Source: an uncultured Corynebacterium sp. (GTDB taxonomy: Bacteria; Actinomycetota; Actinomycetes; Mycobacteriales; Mycobacteriaceae). From it: 37,219 bases of DNA. The translations under genes and the position numbers were made by a program. The notes below the pieces were generated by a model. That model was not told the DNA's origin, did no database searches, and worked only from the letters and a program-made list of their open reading frames with translations. Shown here piece by piece: positions 1-8,191 of this stretch. The stretch covers positions 1 to 37,219 of the forward strand of contig NZ_CABTZR010000018.1 of the NCBI RefSeq assembly GCF_902489365.1, read 5' to 3'. Each line of letters starts with the position of its first letter. The stretch's first letter is position 1.

Positions 1-85
1 TATCCACACGAAATGTCCCTTAAGCCCCTTCGCGTAGAAGCTAAGCGCGTTGTAGCGGCCGTCATTTTCAGGCACACTGTTTCCC

Positions 86-1006
86 GTGCAGATTTACAAC
101 CTCGCCAATATTCCTTCCCCGCCACAAGGCGTGTGGCATCTCGGCCCGGTCCCGATTCGTGCTTATGCCATGTGCATCATCGTCGGCATTCTCGTCGCGA
201 TGTGGATGACGCTGCGCCGTTATACCGCTCGCGGTGGCAACCCTGACGTGGTGTGGGATGCTGCCCTAGTGGTGATCCCGGCCGGCATCATTGGCGGGCG
301 CCTCTATCACGTGATTACGGATTACGATAAGTACTTTTGCTCCACGTGTGATCCCATCGATGCAGTGAAAATCACCAACGGGGGGCTCGGTATCTGGGGC
401 GCAGTCGCGCTGGGCGCGGTGGCTCTGTGGATCATGTTCAAGATTAAGGGTATTCCGTTGGGTCCCTTTGCTGATGCCGTCGCCCCAGGGCTAATCCTAG
501 CCCAGGCCATTGGCCGCCTGGGCAATTGGTTTAATCAGGAACTGTATGGCCGTGAGACCACTGTCCCGTGGGCCCTCGACATCTACTACCGAGTTAATGA
601 AAGTGGTGAGTATGCGCCCATCAGCGGCCGCTCGACTGGGGAAATAGTGGCCTCTGTGCATCCGACCTTTCTCTATGAGCTTGTGTGGAACGTGGCGGTA
701 TGCGTGTTCCTGCTTTGGGCGCATAAGGCGTTCAAGCTTGGCCATGGTCGCGTCTTCGCGCTGTATGTTGCCGGGTACACAGCGGGCCGCTTCGTCGTGG
801 AAAATATGCGTGCGGACGACGCCACGCACATCTTCGGACTCCGGGTCAACGTCATCGTTTCCGTGGTCTGCTTTGTCGTGGCGCTTATCGTGTACTTCCG
901 GTTGCCGCGCGGGCAGGAATCGCCGGAGGAAGTCGATCCCACCCGCGCTACCGAGACTGCGGTGGGCAGCGCTGCCGAGGGTAGAGCCGGTGAGTCTAAA
1001 TGGTGA
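86..1006 (+). CDS. lgt: Prolipoprotein diacylglyceryl transferase Lgt
   Basis: Lgt is an inner-membrane enzyme that moves a diacylglyceryl group from phosphatidylglycerol to the lipobox cysteine of prolipoproteins, the first step of lipoprotein maturation. The 306-residue product is rich in hydrophobic segments. It carries the family signature around residues 142-155 (IGRLGNWFNQELYG), plus the upstream GGRLYHV block near residue 70 and a GGLGIWGA block near residue 99. The C-terminal tail (about 275-306) is hydrophilic and Glu/Arg-rich. The start is GTG; an in-frame stop lies at 53-55 and no ATG lies between, so translation cannot begin much further upstream. pyk follows on the same strand after about 300 bases. 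This lgt-pyk order is what I recall from C. glutamicum. The family call is secure; the exact start is slightly less so. Confidence 0.95.
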   Translation: MQIYNLANIPSPPQGVWHLGPVPIRAYAMCIIVGILVAMWMTLRRYTARGGNPDVVWDAALVVIPAGIIGGRLYHVITDYDKYFCSTCDPIDAVKITNGGLGIWGAVALGAVALWIMFKIKGIPLGPFADAVAPGLILAQAIGRLGNWFNQELYGRETTVPWALDIYYRVNESGEYAPISGRSTGEIVASVHPTFLYELVWNVAVCVFLLWAHKAFKLGHGRVFALYVAGYTAGRFVVENMRADDATHIFGLRVNVIVSVVCFVVALIVYFRLPRGQESPEEVDPTRATETAVGSAAEGRAGESKW

Positions 1007-1304
1007 CGATGCGGGTAGTGCCCACCGGATATAGTCCGTGAGATTCTGTGGAGTAGCCGGGATCACACGTGGCTTTTGCGGCCCCTAACACAGCAACCTA
1101 AAGACCAGTGCGACGGAACTGAAATGCCCGGATGTGCCCGGTTATTACCGTTTGTAGCTGTAATGTGGGCGTCGCGTGTTCCGCTTGGAATACCGGCGTT
1201 ACGGGTCGAAAAACCCGGCATGAGCTTCGTTCGTGGTGGCCGACACCAGTAAACGGGGGTAGTTTAGGAACCGTTAGAAACTCCCGATGTGAATAAGGCA
1301 CTCC
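1007..1304. other. Intergenic region between lgt and pyk
   Basis: This 298-base gap has no convincing gene on either strand. It presumably holds the pyk promoter. A TAGTTT hexamer at 1260-1265 fits the loose actinobacterial -10 pattern, but no clear -35 goes with it. Two small inverted repeats are visible: CGGGT/ACCCG at 1202-1217, and a bulged hairpin at 1254-1286 (CGGG-ggt-AGTTT pairing with AAACT-CCCG) that ends shortly before the AAGG ribosome-binding sequence of pyk. Confidence 0.5.
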
Positions 1305-2729
1305 ATGTTGGATAGAAGAACCAAAATCGTTTGTACGTTGGGTCCTGCAGTCGCAAGCAAGGAAGGAATTCTTGGGCTTGTTGAAGCAGGCATGAACGTG
1401 GCGCGTCTGAACATGTCCCACGGCGAGCATGCGGACCACGAGGCGAACTACCGCTGGGTCCGCGAGGCCACCGATGAGACCGGCCACGCAGTCGGCGTCT
1501 TGGCGGACCTGCAAGGCCCGAAGATTCGCCTAGGCCGTTTCGTCAACGGTGAAGAGATGTGGAAGGACGGCGACATCGTCCGCATCACCGTTGATGACGT
1601 CGAAGGCACGCACGACCGCGTGTCCACCACCTACAAGAACTTGGCGCAGGACGCGAAGCCGGGTGACCGCCTGCTGATCGACGACGGCAAGGTCGCCGTC
1701 GTGTGCAAGGAAGTCGATGGCAACGACGTTGTCTGCGAGGTTACCGAGGGCGGACCGGTCTCGAACAACAAGGGCGTGTCCCTGCCGGGAATGGACATTT
1801 CTGTTCCGGCGCTGTCGGAAAAGGACATCGCAGATCTTCGCTTCGCCTTGAAGCTCGGCGTAGACATGGTTGCCTTGTCTTTCGTGCGCTCCCCGGCTGA
1901 CGTAGACAAAGTCCACGAGATCATGGATGAGGAGGGCCGTCGTGTTCCGGTCATCGCCAAGCTCGAGAAGCCGGAGGCAGTCGACGCCCTCGAGTCCATC
2001 GTCCTAGCCTTCGATGCCATCATGATCGCCCGCGGTGACCTCGGCGTCGAGGTTCCGCTGGAACAGGTTCCGCTGTTCCAGAAGCGCGCTATCCAGATCG
2101 CTCGTGAGAACGCCAAGCCGGTGATCGTGGCAACGCAGATGCTCGATTCGATGATCTCCAACCTGCGCCCGACTCGTGCGGAGGCCTCTGACGTTGCCAA
2201 CGCAGTGCTCGATGGCGCCGATGCGGTCATGCTCTCCGGTGAGACCTCCGTCGGCATCGACCCCCACAATGTTGTGCGCACGATGTCCCGGATCGTGATG
2301 AATGCTGAGCAGGGCGGCCAGGTTCCTCCGCTGACGCACGTCCCGCGCACCAAGCGCGGCGTTGTGTCTTACTCCGCACGCGATATTGCTGAGCGCCTTA
2401 ACGCGAAGGCTATCGTGGCCTTTACGACGTCCGGTGATACCGCCAAGCGCGTGGCTCGTCTGCACTCCCCGTTGCCGCTCTTGGCCTTTACCCCGCACCC
2501 GGCGGTGCGCTCGCAGCTGGCCTTGACGTGGGGCGCGGAGACGTTCCTGAGTGAAGCGGTTGAGTCCACCGATGACATGATGGCAGCCATCGATGAGGCT
2601 CTGCTGGGGATGGACAAGTACAAGGAGGGCGACATGATTATCGTCATCGCCGGTACCCCTCCTGGAATCTCCGGTAACACGAATATGATTCAGGTCCACG
2701 AACTGGGTCAGACCCTGCGCGATAAGTAA
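1305..2729 (+). CDS. pyk: Pyruvate kinase
   Basis: Pyruvate kinase converts phosphoenolpyruvate and ADP to pyruvate and ATP, the last step of glycolysis, in the cytoplasm. The 474-residue product matches the family over its whole length. It opens with RRTKIVCTLGPA, and carries the NMSHG block near residue 31, the metal/active-site region VIAKLEKPEAV (about 212-222), the MIARGDLGVEVP block (about 238-249) and the ATQMLDSM and PTRAEASDVANAVLDGADAVMLSGETS blocks that follow. The C-terminal domain with FTTSGDTAKR is complete. The length matches my recollection of the C. glutamicum enzyme (about 475 aa). The ATG is preceded by AAGG about 7 nt upstream. The gene appears monocistronic, because two stem-loops follow it. 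Very sure. Confidence 0.98.
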   Translation: MLDRRTKIVCTLGPAVASKEGILGLVEAGMNVARLNMSHGEHADHEANYRWVREATDETGHAVGVLADLQGPKIRLGRFVNGEEMWKDGDIVRITVDDVEGTHDRVSTTYKNLAQDAKPGDRLLIDDGKVAVVCKEVDGNDVVCEVTEGGPVSNNKGVSLPGMDISVPALSEKDIADLRFALKLGVDMVALSFVRSPADVDKVHEIMDEEGRRVPVIAKLEKPEAVDALESIVLAFDAIMIARGDLGVEVPLEQVPLFQKRAIQIARENAKPVIVATQMLDSMISNLRPTRAEASDVANAVLDGADAVMLSGETSVGIDPHNVVRTMSRIVMNAEQGGQVPPLTHVPRTKRGVVSYSARDIAERLNAKAIVAFTTSGDTAKRVARLHSPLPLLAFTPHPAVRSQLALTWGAETFLSEAVESTDDMMAAIDEALLGMDKYKEGDMIIVIAGTPPGISGNTNMIQVHELGQTLRDK

Positions 2730-2750
2730 TACTGTCGCAGATAAGCAGAC

Positions 2751-2822
2751 AGCGCCGCCTCACCCCGGTTGCTTCCTTACCCACTAAGTGGAAGGAGGAA
2801 CGGTGGTGAGGTGGCGCTTTGT
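2751..2822 (+). terminator. Stem-loop downstream of pyk
   Basis: A 14-bp stem (2751-2764 with 2805-2818, one G-T pair) encloses about 40 bases that can form a second, inner hairpin (CTTCCTT with AAGGAGG). The right arm runs into TTTGTCT. It begins 21 bases after the pyk stop and is probably a terminator or mRNA 3'-end stabiliser. The T-run is short. Confidence 0.6.
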
Positions 2823-2840
2823 CTGTGAGGAAAGCCCGTC

Positions 2841-2881
2841 AAGGGGTTAATAGGAAATAGTGCGTCTATTAACCCCTTTTT
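2841..2881 (+). terminator. Intrinsic terminator between convergent pyk and glgP
   Basis: The arms AAGGGGTTAATA (2841-2852) and TATTAACCCCTT (2867-2878) form a perfect 12-bp stem, followed by a run of T (2877-2881). It terminates rightward transcription from pyk. It also lies directly after the glgP stop on the opposite strand, so it may act on both, although the leftward side lacks a T-run. Confidence 0.75.
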
Positions 2882-2883
2882 GT

Positions 2884-5274
2884 CTAGACGTTGGAAATGG
2901 GGGTCGGGGCCAGCTTCCACACCTCGTTGGCGTAGTCAGCGATGGTGCGGTCGGAAGAGAAGCGCCCGGAGTAGCAGATGTTGAGCCAGGCCTTCTTGGC
3001 CCATGCCATCTCGTCGGCGTCATAGTCGTTAGCCATGCGGTCACGGGTCTCGCGGTAGTCTGCGAAATCTCCGAGGACGTAGTAGGTGTCCTGAGCGTGC
3101 TCGCCAAAGCCGTCGAGCAGCGAGGAGCGCAGATCCCCAAACATACCGGCATTCTCAGAGCCCAACGTGCCATCGGTAAAGGCATCGAGGACGCGGGACA
3201 GACCTGGAATCGTGTTGTAGAGCTCGCCCGGGTTGTACTCGGCGCGAAGCTGCGGGATCTCCTCGTTGCGGGCGCCGAAGATGTAGGCATTCTCTTCGCC
3301 CACTGCCTCGACGATCTCCACATTGGCGCCATCCATCGTGCCCAAGGTCAGAGCACCGTTCATCATGAACTTCATGTTGGAGGTACCGGAGGCCTCCTTG
3401 CCGGCCACGGAGATCTGCTCGGAGACATCGGCGGCAGGGATGATGTGCTCGGCAGGGGAGACGTTGTAATTTTCCACAAAGACCACATTGAGCACGTCCT
3501 TGGTGGCCGGGTCGTTGTTGACCAAGTCACCGATGGTGTTGATGAGCTTGATGATGGCCTTTGCACGAACGTAGCCCGGGGCGGCCTTCGCACCGAAAAT
3601 GAAGGTGCGCTTCGGAACGGTTTCGCCGTCGACCTTGATGCGGAAGTACAGGTCCAGAATGTACAGAGCGTTCATCAGCTGGCGCTTGTACTCGTGTAGG
3701 CGCTTGATCTGGACGTCGAAGATCGAATCCGGATCCACCGTGGCGCCTTGGTGTGCCTCGATCCATGCGGCAAAGTCCTGCTTGTTGGCGCGCTTGATGT
3801 TGATGAGCTGGCGCAGCACCTTCTCATCCTCGGCCAAGGAATCCAGCTTGGCCAGCTCGGTCAGATCGGTGACCCAGGCATCGGAACCAGCCTGCTCAGT
3901 GAGCAGGTCGGACAGGCGCGGGTTGCACATGCGCAGCCAGCGACGCGGGGTGACGCCGTTGGTCTTGTTATTGAACTTCTCCGGCCACAGTTCATACCAC
4001 TCAGACAGAGTGTCCGCCTTGATGATTTCGGTGTGCAGCGCCGCCACGCCGTTAATGGAGTAAGCAGCGTAGCAGGCAATCCAGGCCATGTGGACGTGGC
4101 CATCGGACACCGGGGCCATGTAATCGATGCGGCCCTGGTCGAGGCCGCGCTGGGCCATGTCCTCGCGGAAACGGCGGTCAATCTCTTCCACGAGCTCCCA
4201 GATGCGCCAGAAGAGCTTCTGGAAGATGGAGATCTCCCAGCTTTCCAGGGCCTCTGCCAGCACCGTGTGGTTGGTGTAGGCAAAGGTCTCGGTGACGACC
4301 TTCCACGCCTCGTCCCAGCCCATTCCGTGTTCGTCGAGAAGCAGGCGGAGCAGCTCTGGGATGGCCAGTACGGGGTGGGTGTCATTGAGCTGGATGCAGT
4401 TGTACTCAGCGAAGCCGGTGAGATCCTCGCCGTGGTGCTCGATGTAATTGTCAATCATCTGCTGCAACGAGGCGGACATGAAGAAGTACTGCTGGCGAAC
4501 TCGAAGGACCTTGCCTTCATAGGTGGTGTCGTTGGGGTAGAGGACACGGCAGATATCCATGACGCGCTCGCGCTCCACGATGGCCTCGGTGAAGCGCTGC
4601 GAGTTGAAGGCGTCATAGTCGAACTCATCGATGGGCTCGGACTTCCACAAGCGCAGCGTGCCCACGTTGTCGGTTCCATAGCCGGTAATTGGCATGTCAT
4701 AGGGGATAGCGCGCACGTCCATGTCATCGAAATGCACTAGGCGCTGCTCGGAGGCGCGGCGAATGATGAAGTCATAACCATTCTCCATCCACGCATCCGG
4801 CTCTTCGCGCTGGAAGCCGTTGTCGAAGGACTGGCGGAACAGGCCGTAGCGGTAGAGCAGGCCGTAGCCGGTGACGGGGAAGTCTTGGGTGACAGCGGAG
4901 TCGAGGAAGCAGGCAGCCAAGCGGCCCAAACCGCCGTTTCCTAGTGCGGCATCGTGCTCGGCCTCGAGGACATCGGCCAACTCGTGGCCGGTGGCCTGGG
5001 TGGCGGCGCGGGCCTCGTCGACGAGGCCGATGTTGGTGAGGTTGTTGAGCAGGGCTCGACCCTGCAGGAATTCAGCCGAGAAATAGTGCTGCTGGCGGGT
5101 GGCGGCGTAGGCGCTGCGGGTGGCTTCCCAGTTGTCCGCAATCTGGTCCATTACCGAGGAAGACAGTCCGGACCAGAACTTGCGGTCGGTGGCAGCGGTG
5201 GGGGAGACGCCGGCGGCGGCGCGGACGTGTCCAGGAACTGCGGTCTGAAAATCGGAGTGCTGGGGTTGACTCAT
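2884..5274 (-). CDS. glgP: Glycogen/starch/alpha-glucan phosphorylase
   Basis: This PLP-dependent enzyme releases glucose 1-phosphate from the non-reducing ends of glycogen or maltodextrins in the cytoplasm. The 796-residue product is full length for the bacterial family. It has the GNGGLGRLAACFLDS block (112-126), the RRWLRMCNP region (444-452), KRLHEYKRQLMN (524-535) and the PLP-binding EASGTSNMKF block (627-636), in which Lys635 should form the Schiff base. AAGGTGAAGG lies 6 nt before the ATG, which fixes the start. The gene is convergent with pyk. C. glutamicum, as I recall, has two phosphorylase paralogues; synteny with pyk suggests this is the glgP2-type copy. The amidohydrolase lies upstream on the same strand, separated by an inverted repeat. 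Confidence 0.97.
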   Translation of the reverse strand: MSQPQHSDFQTAVPGHVRAAAGVSPTAATDRKFWSGLSSSVMDQIADNWEATRSAYAATRQQHYFSAEFLQGRALLNNLTNIGLVDEARAATQATGHELADVLEAEHDAALGNGGLGRLAACFLDSAVTQDFPVTGYGLLYRYGLFRQSFDNGFQREEPDAWMENGYDFIIRRASEQRLVHFDDMDVRAIPYDMPITGYGTDNVGTLRLWKSEPIDEFDYDAFNSQRFTEAIVERERVMDICRVLYPNDTTYEGKVLRVRQQYFFMSASLQQMIDNYIEHHGEDLTGFAEYNCIQLNDTHPVLAIPELLRLLLDEHGMGWDEAWKVVTETFAYTNHTVLAEALESWEISIFQKLFWRIWELVEEIDRRFREDMAQRGLDQGRIDYMAPVSDGHVHMAWIACYAAYSINGVAALHTEIIKADTLSEWYELWPEKFNNKTNGVTPRRWLRMCNPRLSDLLTEQAGSDAWVTDLTELAKLDSLAEDEKVLRQLINIKRANKQDFAAWIEAHQGATVDPDSIFDVQIKRLHEYKRQLMNALYILDLYFRIKVDGETVPKRTFIFGAKAAPGYVRAKAIIKLINTIGDLVNNDPATKDVLNVVFVENYNVSPAEHIIPAADVSEQISVAGKEASGTSNMKFMMNGALTLGTMDGANVEIVEAVGEENAYIFGARNEEIPQLRAEYNPGELYNTIPGLSRVLDAFTDGTLGSENAGMFGDLRSSLLDGFGEHAQDTYYVLGDFADYRETRDRMANDYDADEMAWAKKAWLNICYSGRFSSDRTIADYANEVWKLAPTPISNV

Positions 5275-5334
5275 GAGAATCCTTCACCTTAGGCATAAAA
5301 ATGCGGAAAAATACCAACTCTCAAGCTTAATCAG

Positions 5335-5370
5335 TTCCGTACTCACTCGCAGACCGCGCTGAGTACGGAA
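5335..5370 (-). terminator. Inverted repeat after the amidohydrolase gene
   Basis: The perfect 11-bp arms TTCCGTACTCA (5335-5345) and TGAGTACGGAA (5360-5370) flank a 14-base loop. The element begins just beyond the amidohydrolase stop and 61 bases upstream of the glgP start, both on the minus strand. There is no T-run after it, so it could be a terminator, an attenuator-like structure or a protein-binding site for glgP control. Confidence 0.45.
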
Positions 5371-5372
5371 GA

Positions 5373-6581
5373 CTAGTTCCCAAAGAAAGACAGCACGGCG
5401 GCAGCCCCAGCGCGGGTAGCTGAGCGCATGGTGGGCTCATAGTCCGGGAGGAACGTGGACTGATGGTTGACCGGCGGGTTGTCTAGGAGGTCCTTCGGCG
5501 TGGAACCGATGAACCAGAAGTAGTACGGCACGCCCCAGGCCTGCGGGAGGTAGCAGAAATCCTCGGACACGGTGGAGGGCGTGGCAGTGACGGAGAGATC
5601 ACCAAAGACCGCGTCGAAGGCTGAGCGAACGGTCTCATGTGCGGCGGCGGCGTTGTCGGTGACTTCGCCGTGGGCGAAATACTCGAAGGTGGGTTCAGCG
5701 GGGCATCCCGATGCTTCACATTCAGCGCGCACCATGCGCTCGAGGGAAGCGTAGACGCGCTTGGCCAACTCCGGTTTGTAGTAGCGGGTGTTGAGGACCA
5801 GCTCGGCGCTTCCTGGAATGATGTTGTTCTTGTCGCCCGAGTGCAGCTCACCCACCGAGATGACGAAGAAGTCGTGGGGAGGTACTTCGCGGCCGACGAT
5901 GGCTTGCAGGCGGGTCACCACCATGGCGGCCACGTAGGACGGATCGATGGCCTCATGTGGCATGGAAGCGTGCGCGGAGCGCCCCGTGATGCGGATGCGG
6001 AGGGAATCGCAGCCGGCCAGGATGGGGCCGGCGGTGGACTGCACTTGGCCGGCAGGACCGGGCATGACGTGTTGTCCTAGGCAGACATCCGGCGTGGGGA
6101 CCCGGTCGGTGAGTCCATCAGCAATCATGTACTTGGCGCCCATGGATGATTCCTCCGCCGGCTGGAACAGTGCTAGGAAGGTGCCGCGCCAGGCTGCACG
6201 GTGGGCGTCGAGAATCGCGCACGCGCCGAGCAGTGCGGTGGCGTGCACATCGTGCCCGCACGCGTGCATTGCCCCGTTGGTGGCGGCGAAGGGCACGCCG
6301 GTTTCCTCGGTCACGGGGAGGGCATCAAAGTCGGCGCGCATCAGGGCGGTGGGGCCGTCGCCATTGCGGAAAATGGCGACGATGCCGTGGCCGCCGATGC
6401 CGGTGACGAGCTCGCAGTCGTAGTTCTCTAGTTGGTCGAGGATACGCCCGGCGGTGCGTTCCTCTTCGTGCGACAGCTCCGGATGGGCATGCAGATCTTC
6501 GTAGAAGGCGCGTTGCCAGCTGAGATCAACGGCGTCCTCCGAAAGGAGTGCAGTCAGCGTGGAAAGTGTGGGATCTGCCAT
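5373..6581 (-). CDS. M20-family amidohydrolase (hippurate hydrolase/aminoacylase-like)
   Basis: This is a metal-dependent peptidase M20D-type amidohydrolase, the family that cleaves N-acyl amino acids, hippurate or indoleacetyl-amino acids. The substrate cannot be told from sequence. The 402-residue product has the HAHPELSHEE block (31-40) and the metal/active-site cluster HACGHDVH (106-113, with Cys108, His110 and His113). It also has FQPAEES (139-145, Glu143/144), His171 in GQHVMPG and a late NHQSTF block. The open frame extends about 130 codons further upstream, but family alignment and AAGGA about 9 nt before the ATG at 6581 set the start there; the extension would run through the divergent gene at 6618. 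It is divergent from that gene, with 36 bases between starts. No signal peptide is seen. Confidence 0.88.
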   Translation of the reverse strand: MADPTLSTLTALLSEDAVDLSWQRAFYEDLHAHPELSHEEERTAGRILDQLENYDCELVTGIGGHGIVAIFRNGDGPTALMRADFDALPVTEETGVPFAATNGAMHACGHDVHATALLGACAILDAHRAAWRGTFLALFQPAEESSMGAKYMIADGLTDRVPTPDVCLGQHVMPGPAGQVQSTAGPILAGCDSLRIRITGRSAHASMPHEAIDPSYVAAMVVTRLQAIVGREVPPHDFFVISVGELHSGDKNNIIPGSAELVLNTRYYKPELAKRVYASLERMVRAECEASGCPAEPTFEYFAHGEVTDNAAAAHETVRSAFDAVFGDLSVTATPSTVSEDFCYLPQAWGVPYYFWFIGSTPKDLLDNPPVNHQSTFLPDYEPTMRSATRAGAAAVLSFFGN

Positions 6582-6604
6582 AGTTACCGTCCTTGAAGTT
6601 TGGG

Positions 6605-6610
6605 TAGGGT
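6605..6610 (+). promoter_or_regulatory. -10 box of a likely leaderless promoter (TAGGGT)
   Basis: TAGGGT is followed by 7 bases and then the ATG at 6618, so transcription would start at or next to the start codon. The same arrangement recurs at several other genes here. Confidence 0.4.
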
Positions 6611-6617
6611 TACCTAC

Positions 6618-7016
6618 ATGCCAATGATTCACTTTGATGTTCTGGTGCCGGATGCCCAAGCGGAGCGTGTGGCCGAAATCTTTAGCACTGCCACCCGTAA
6701 GTTGGTGGAAAACAACTCGCTGGCCTCTGCAGAGGTTACTCGTGTGCCTGAGCCTGTATTCCCAGAGGGGTTGGAAGAGCAGCTGCGCCAGACTTACCGT
6801 GAGGAACACGAAGAGCGGGACCTGGAGGGGGCGAGCGTGTATCGCTACGCCATCGCCGTCGATGGCGTGACGGGGTCTGTTAACCAGCTGACGATGGTCC
6901 TCGCGCGCCTGCTGACCCCGCATGCGGTGCTGCCGAAGGATCATGTGTTGCTGGAAGATGAGCTCGCCCACGAGCGCCCGGCTATCTTCCCGTGGGCGGT
7001 GCAGGTAGCCCCTTAG
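6618..7016 (+). CDS. Conserved hypothetical protein, 132 aa
   Basis: I do not recognise this family. The product is small, soluble and acidic, begins MPMIHFDVLVPDA and ends FPWAVQVAP. No membrane segment, signal peptide or metal motif is visible. The predicted alternation of strands and helices (MIHFDVLV, then AERVAEIFSTATRKLVENN, then YRYAIAVDG, then VNQLTMVLARLL) suggests a compact alpha/beta fold. The frame could also start at TTG 6600 or at ATG 6624; ATG 6618 is preferred because a -10-like TAGGGT lies 7 bases before it, as at other leaderless genes in this window. It is divergent from the amidohydrolase and convergent with glycerate kinase (14 bases between stops). A functional link with either neighbour is only a guess. 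Confidence 0.75.
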   Translation: MPMIHFDVLVPDAQAERVAEIFSTATRKLVENNSLASAEVTRVPEPVFPEGLEEQLRQTYREEHEERDLEGASVYRYAIAVDGVTGSVNQLTMVLARLLTPHAVLPKDHVLLEDELAHERPAIFPWAVQVAP

Positions 7017-7030
7017 TCCCGCAGAAAGCT

Positions 7031-8149
7031 CTAATTCTGCAGGAAGTTCAGCACTAGGCGCTCGGCCGCGGCGCTAAGTTGCTCGGCCACGCTAGCGTGC
7101 GTGTCGCCGTCGAGCTCTTCGAGTAGCGCTCCCTGCGGTGCCGGGGCGGTAGCGGAGCCGGCGATGATGCCGAGAGCGGGCGGCCCAGTGAGCTCGGCCA
7201 GCGTGCCTACCACCTTTCCGGTGAGCGATTGTTCATCGAAGCGGCCTTCGCCGGTCAGGACGAGGTCCGCCTCGGCGATGCGCGCGGGAAGATCGAGGGC
7301 CTCAGCTACATAGCGGCCGCCCGGCACGATGCGGCAGTGCTCCGAGGTGCCCCACAGCGTGCGTGATAGCCAGCTCAGGGCGATGGGGATACCTCCGGCG
7401 GCACCAAAGAACTCGGCCTCCGGATCGGTGTCCGTGACCTCACACAACCGCAGCATCGCGCCGGCCAGTAGCGCTACCTGGTCGCCCTCGGCTCCCTTCT
7501 GTGGCCCATACATTGTTGCGGCCTGGATGGGCACGGCGCGGGTATCGGTAACCAAGGTGTAGTCCAACATGGCCGCCTTCATGTTCAGTTGCGCCGTGTC
7601 GATGTGGTCGAGGTTGACCAGCGGCGCACCCCCTTTGGGGAGGGCATAGCCGCGGGCATCGTGTGCGGCGGCGCCGAGTGCGGCGAGGATGCCCAATCCG
7701 CCGTCGATGCTGGCGCTACCGCCGAGGCCGAGAACGATGTGCGTGGCGCCGCGCGATTCGGCATCGGCCACCAACACGCCCGTGCCATATGAGTCCGCAT
7801 GCAGCGGGTCGAGGGCATCGGAGACAGCAGGCAGCCCAGTTGCGGCGGCGACGTCGATGAAGGCTGTAGTGCCGACGAGCTGATAGCTGGCCTCGGTCAG
7901 GCGTCCAACAGCATCGGTAGTTGGCAGCGTAATGGTCTGACCCGCAGTGCAGTGGCGGGCCACGGCGGCACTAGCGAGAACCTCCGCGGTTCCCTCGCCA
8001 CCATCGGCCGTGGGAAGGGCATGTACCTTCGCCGTGTCGGCATGCGGGGAGGAGCTCAGCGCGCGGCGCGCGCCGAGTGCAATGGCAGCGGCAGCTTCGG
8101 CGGCGGTGGCGGTGCCTTTAAAGGAATCGGGGGCAACAAGAATGCGCAT
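7031..8149 (-). CDS. glxK: Glycerate kinase (GlxK/GarK family)
   Basis: This kinase phosphorylates D-glycerate with ATP, feeding glyoxylate or glycerate breakdown into lower glycolysis. The 372-residue product begins MRILVAPDSFKGT, the classic start of the family. It contains TADGGEGT near residue 51 and a GLGGSASIDGGLGILAALG block near residue 140. It also has GPQKGA and a late LTGEGRFDEQSLTGK block, all typical of family-1 glycerate kinases. The frame continues 14 codons upstream, but family alignment favours the ATG at 8149. This is supported by TATACT ending 7 bases before that ATG, which predicts a leaderless mRNA. The gene is divergent from gdhA. Whether the product is 2- or 3-phosphoglycerate is not visible. 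Confidence 0.93.
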   Translation of the reverse strand: MRILVAPDSFKGTATAAEAAAAIALGARRALSSSPHADTAKVHALPTADGGEGTAEVLASAAVARHCTAGQTITLPTTDAVGRLTEASYQLVGTTAFIDVAAATGLPAVSDALDPLHADSYGTGVLVADAESRGATHIVLGLGGSASIDGGLGILAALGAAAHDARGYALPKGGAPLVNLDHIDTAQLNMKAAMLDYTLVTDTRAVPIQAATMYGPQKGAEGDQVALLAGAMLRLCEVTDTDPEAEFFGAAGGIPIALSWLSRTLWGTSEHCRIVPGGRYVAEALDLPARIAEADLVLTGEGRFDEQSLTGKVVGTLAELTGPPALGIIAGSATAPAPQGALLEELDGDTHASVAEQLSAAAERLVLNFLQN

Positions 8150-8156
8150 GTTCACG

Positions 8157-8162
8157 AGTATA
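8157..8162 (-). promoter_or_regulatory. -10 box of glxK (TATACT), leaderless
   Basis: On the minus strand TATACT is followed by CGTGAAC (7 bases) and then the glxK ATG at 8149. The hexamer is close to the sigma-A consensus. The matching -35 region would lie near 8180, inside an imperfect palindrome (8174-8191). Confidence 0.6.
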
Positions 8163-8173
8163 TGGGGCTGTGT

Positions 8174-8191
8174 GTGACGAAAATTTTTCAC
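8174..8191. promoter_or_regulatory. Imperfect palindrome between glxK and gdhA
   Basis: GTGA (8174-8177) and TCAC (8188-8191) flank an A/T-rich centre, and the palindrome covers the expected -35 region of glxK. It could be an operator. The spacing (10 bases between the half sites) does not fit the recalled GlxR motif, which has 6. Confidence 0.3.

Noticed and set aside
1..85. Possible tail of an upstream gene at the left edge
   Set aside because: All frames either stop early with no recognisable sequence or continue into the lgt region as nonsense; too short to assign.
1280..1300. GlxR-like TGTGA just upstream of pyk
   Set aside because: TGTGA is followed by GCACT-type bases at the wrong spacing, so there is no proper second half-site.
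2882..2889. GTCTAGAC palindrome at the glgP stop, also at 36641-36648 at the cupin stop
   Set aside because: Eight bases, contributed partly by the TAG stop codon; two occurrences in 37 kb are not meaningful.
3748..4740. Open frame of about 330 codons on the plus strand, antisense to glgP
   Set aside because: Shadow of a highly biased glgP coding frame; no family features.
6582..6971. N-terminal extension of the amidohydrolase frame
   Set aside because: It runs antisense through the small gene at 6618-7016, has no similarity to the M20 family, and a good ribosome-binding sequence precedes the internal ATG at 6581.
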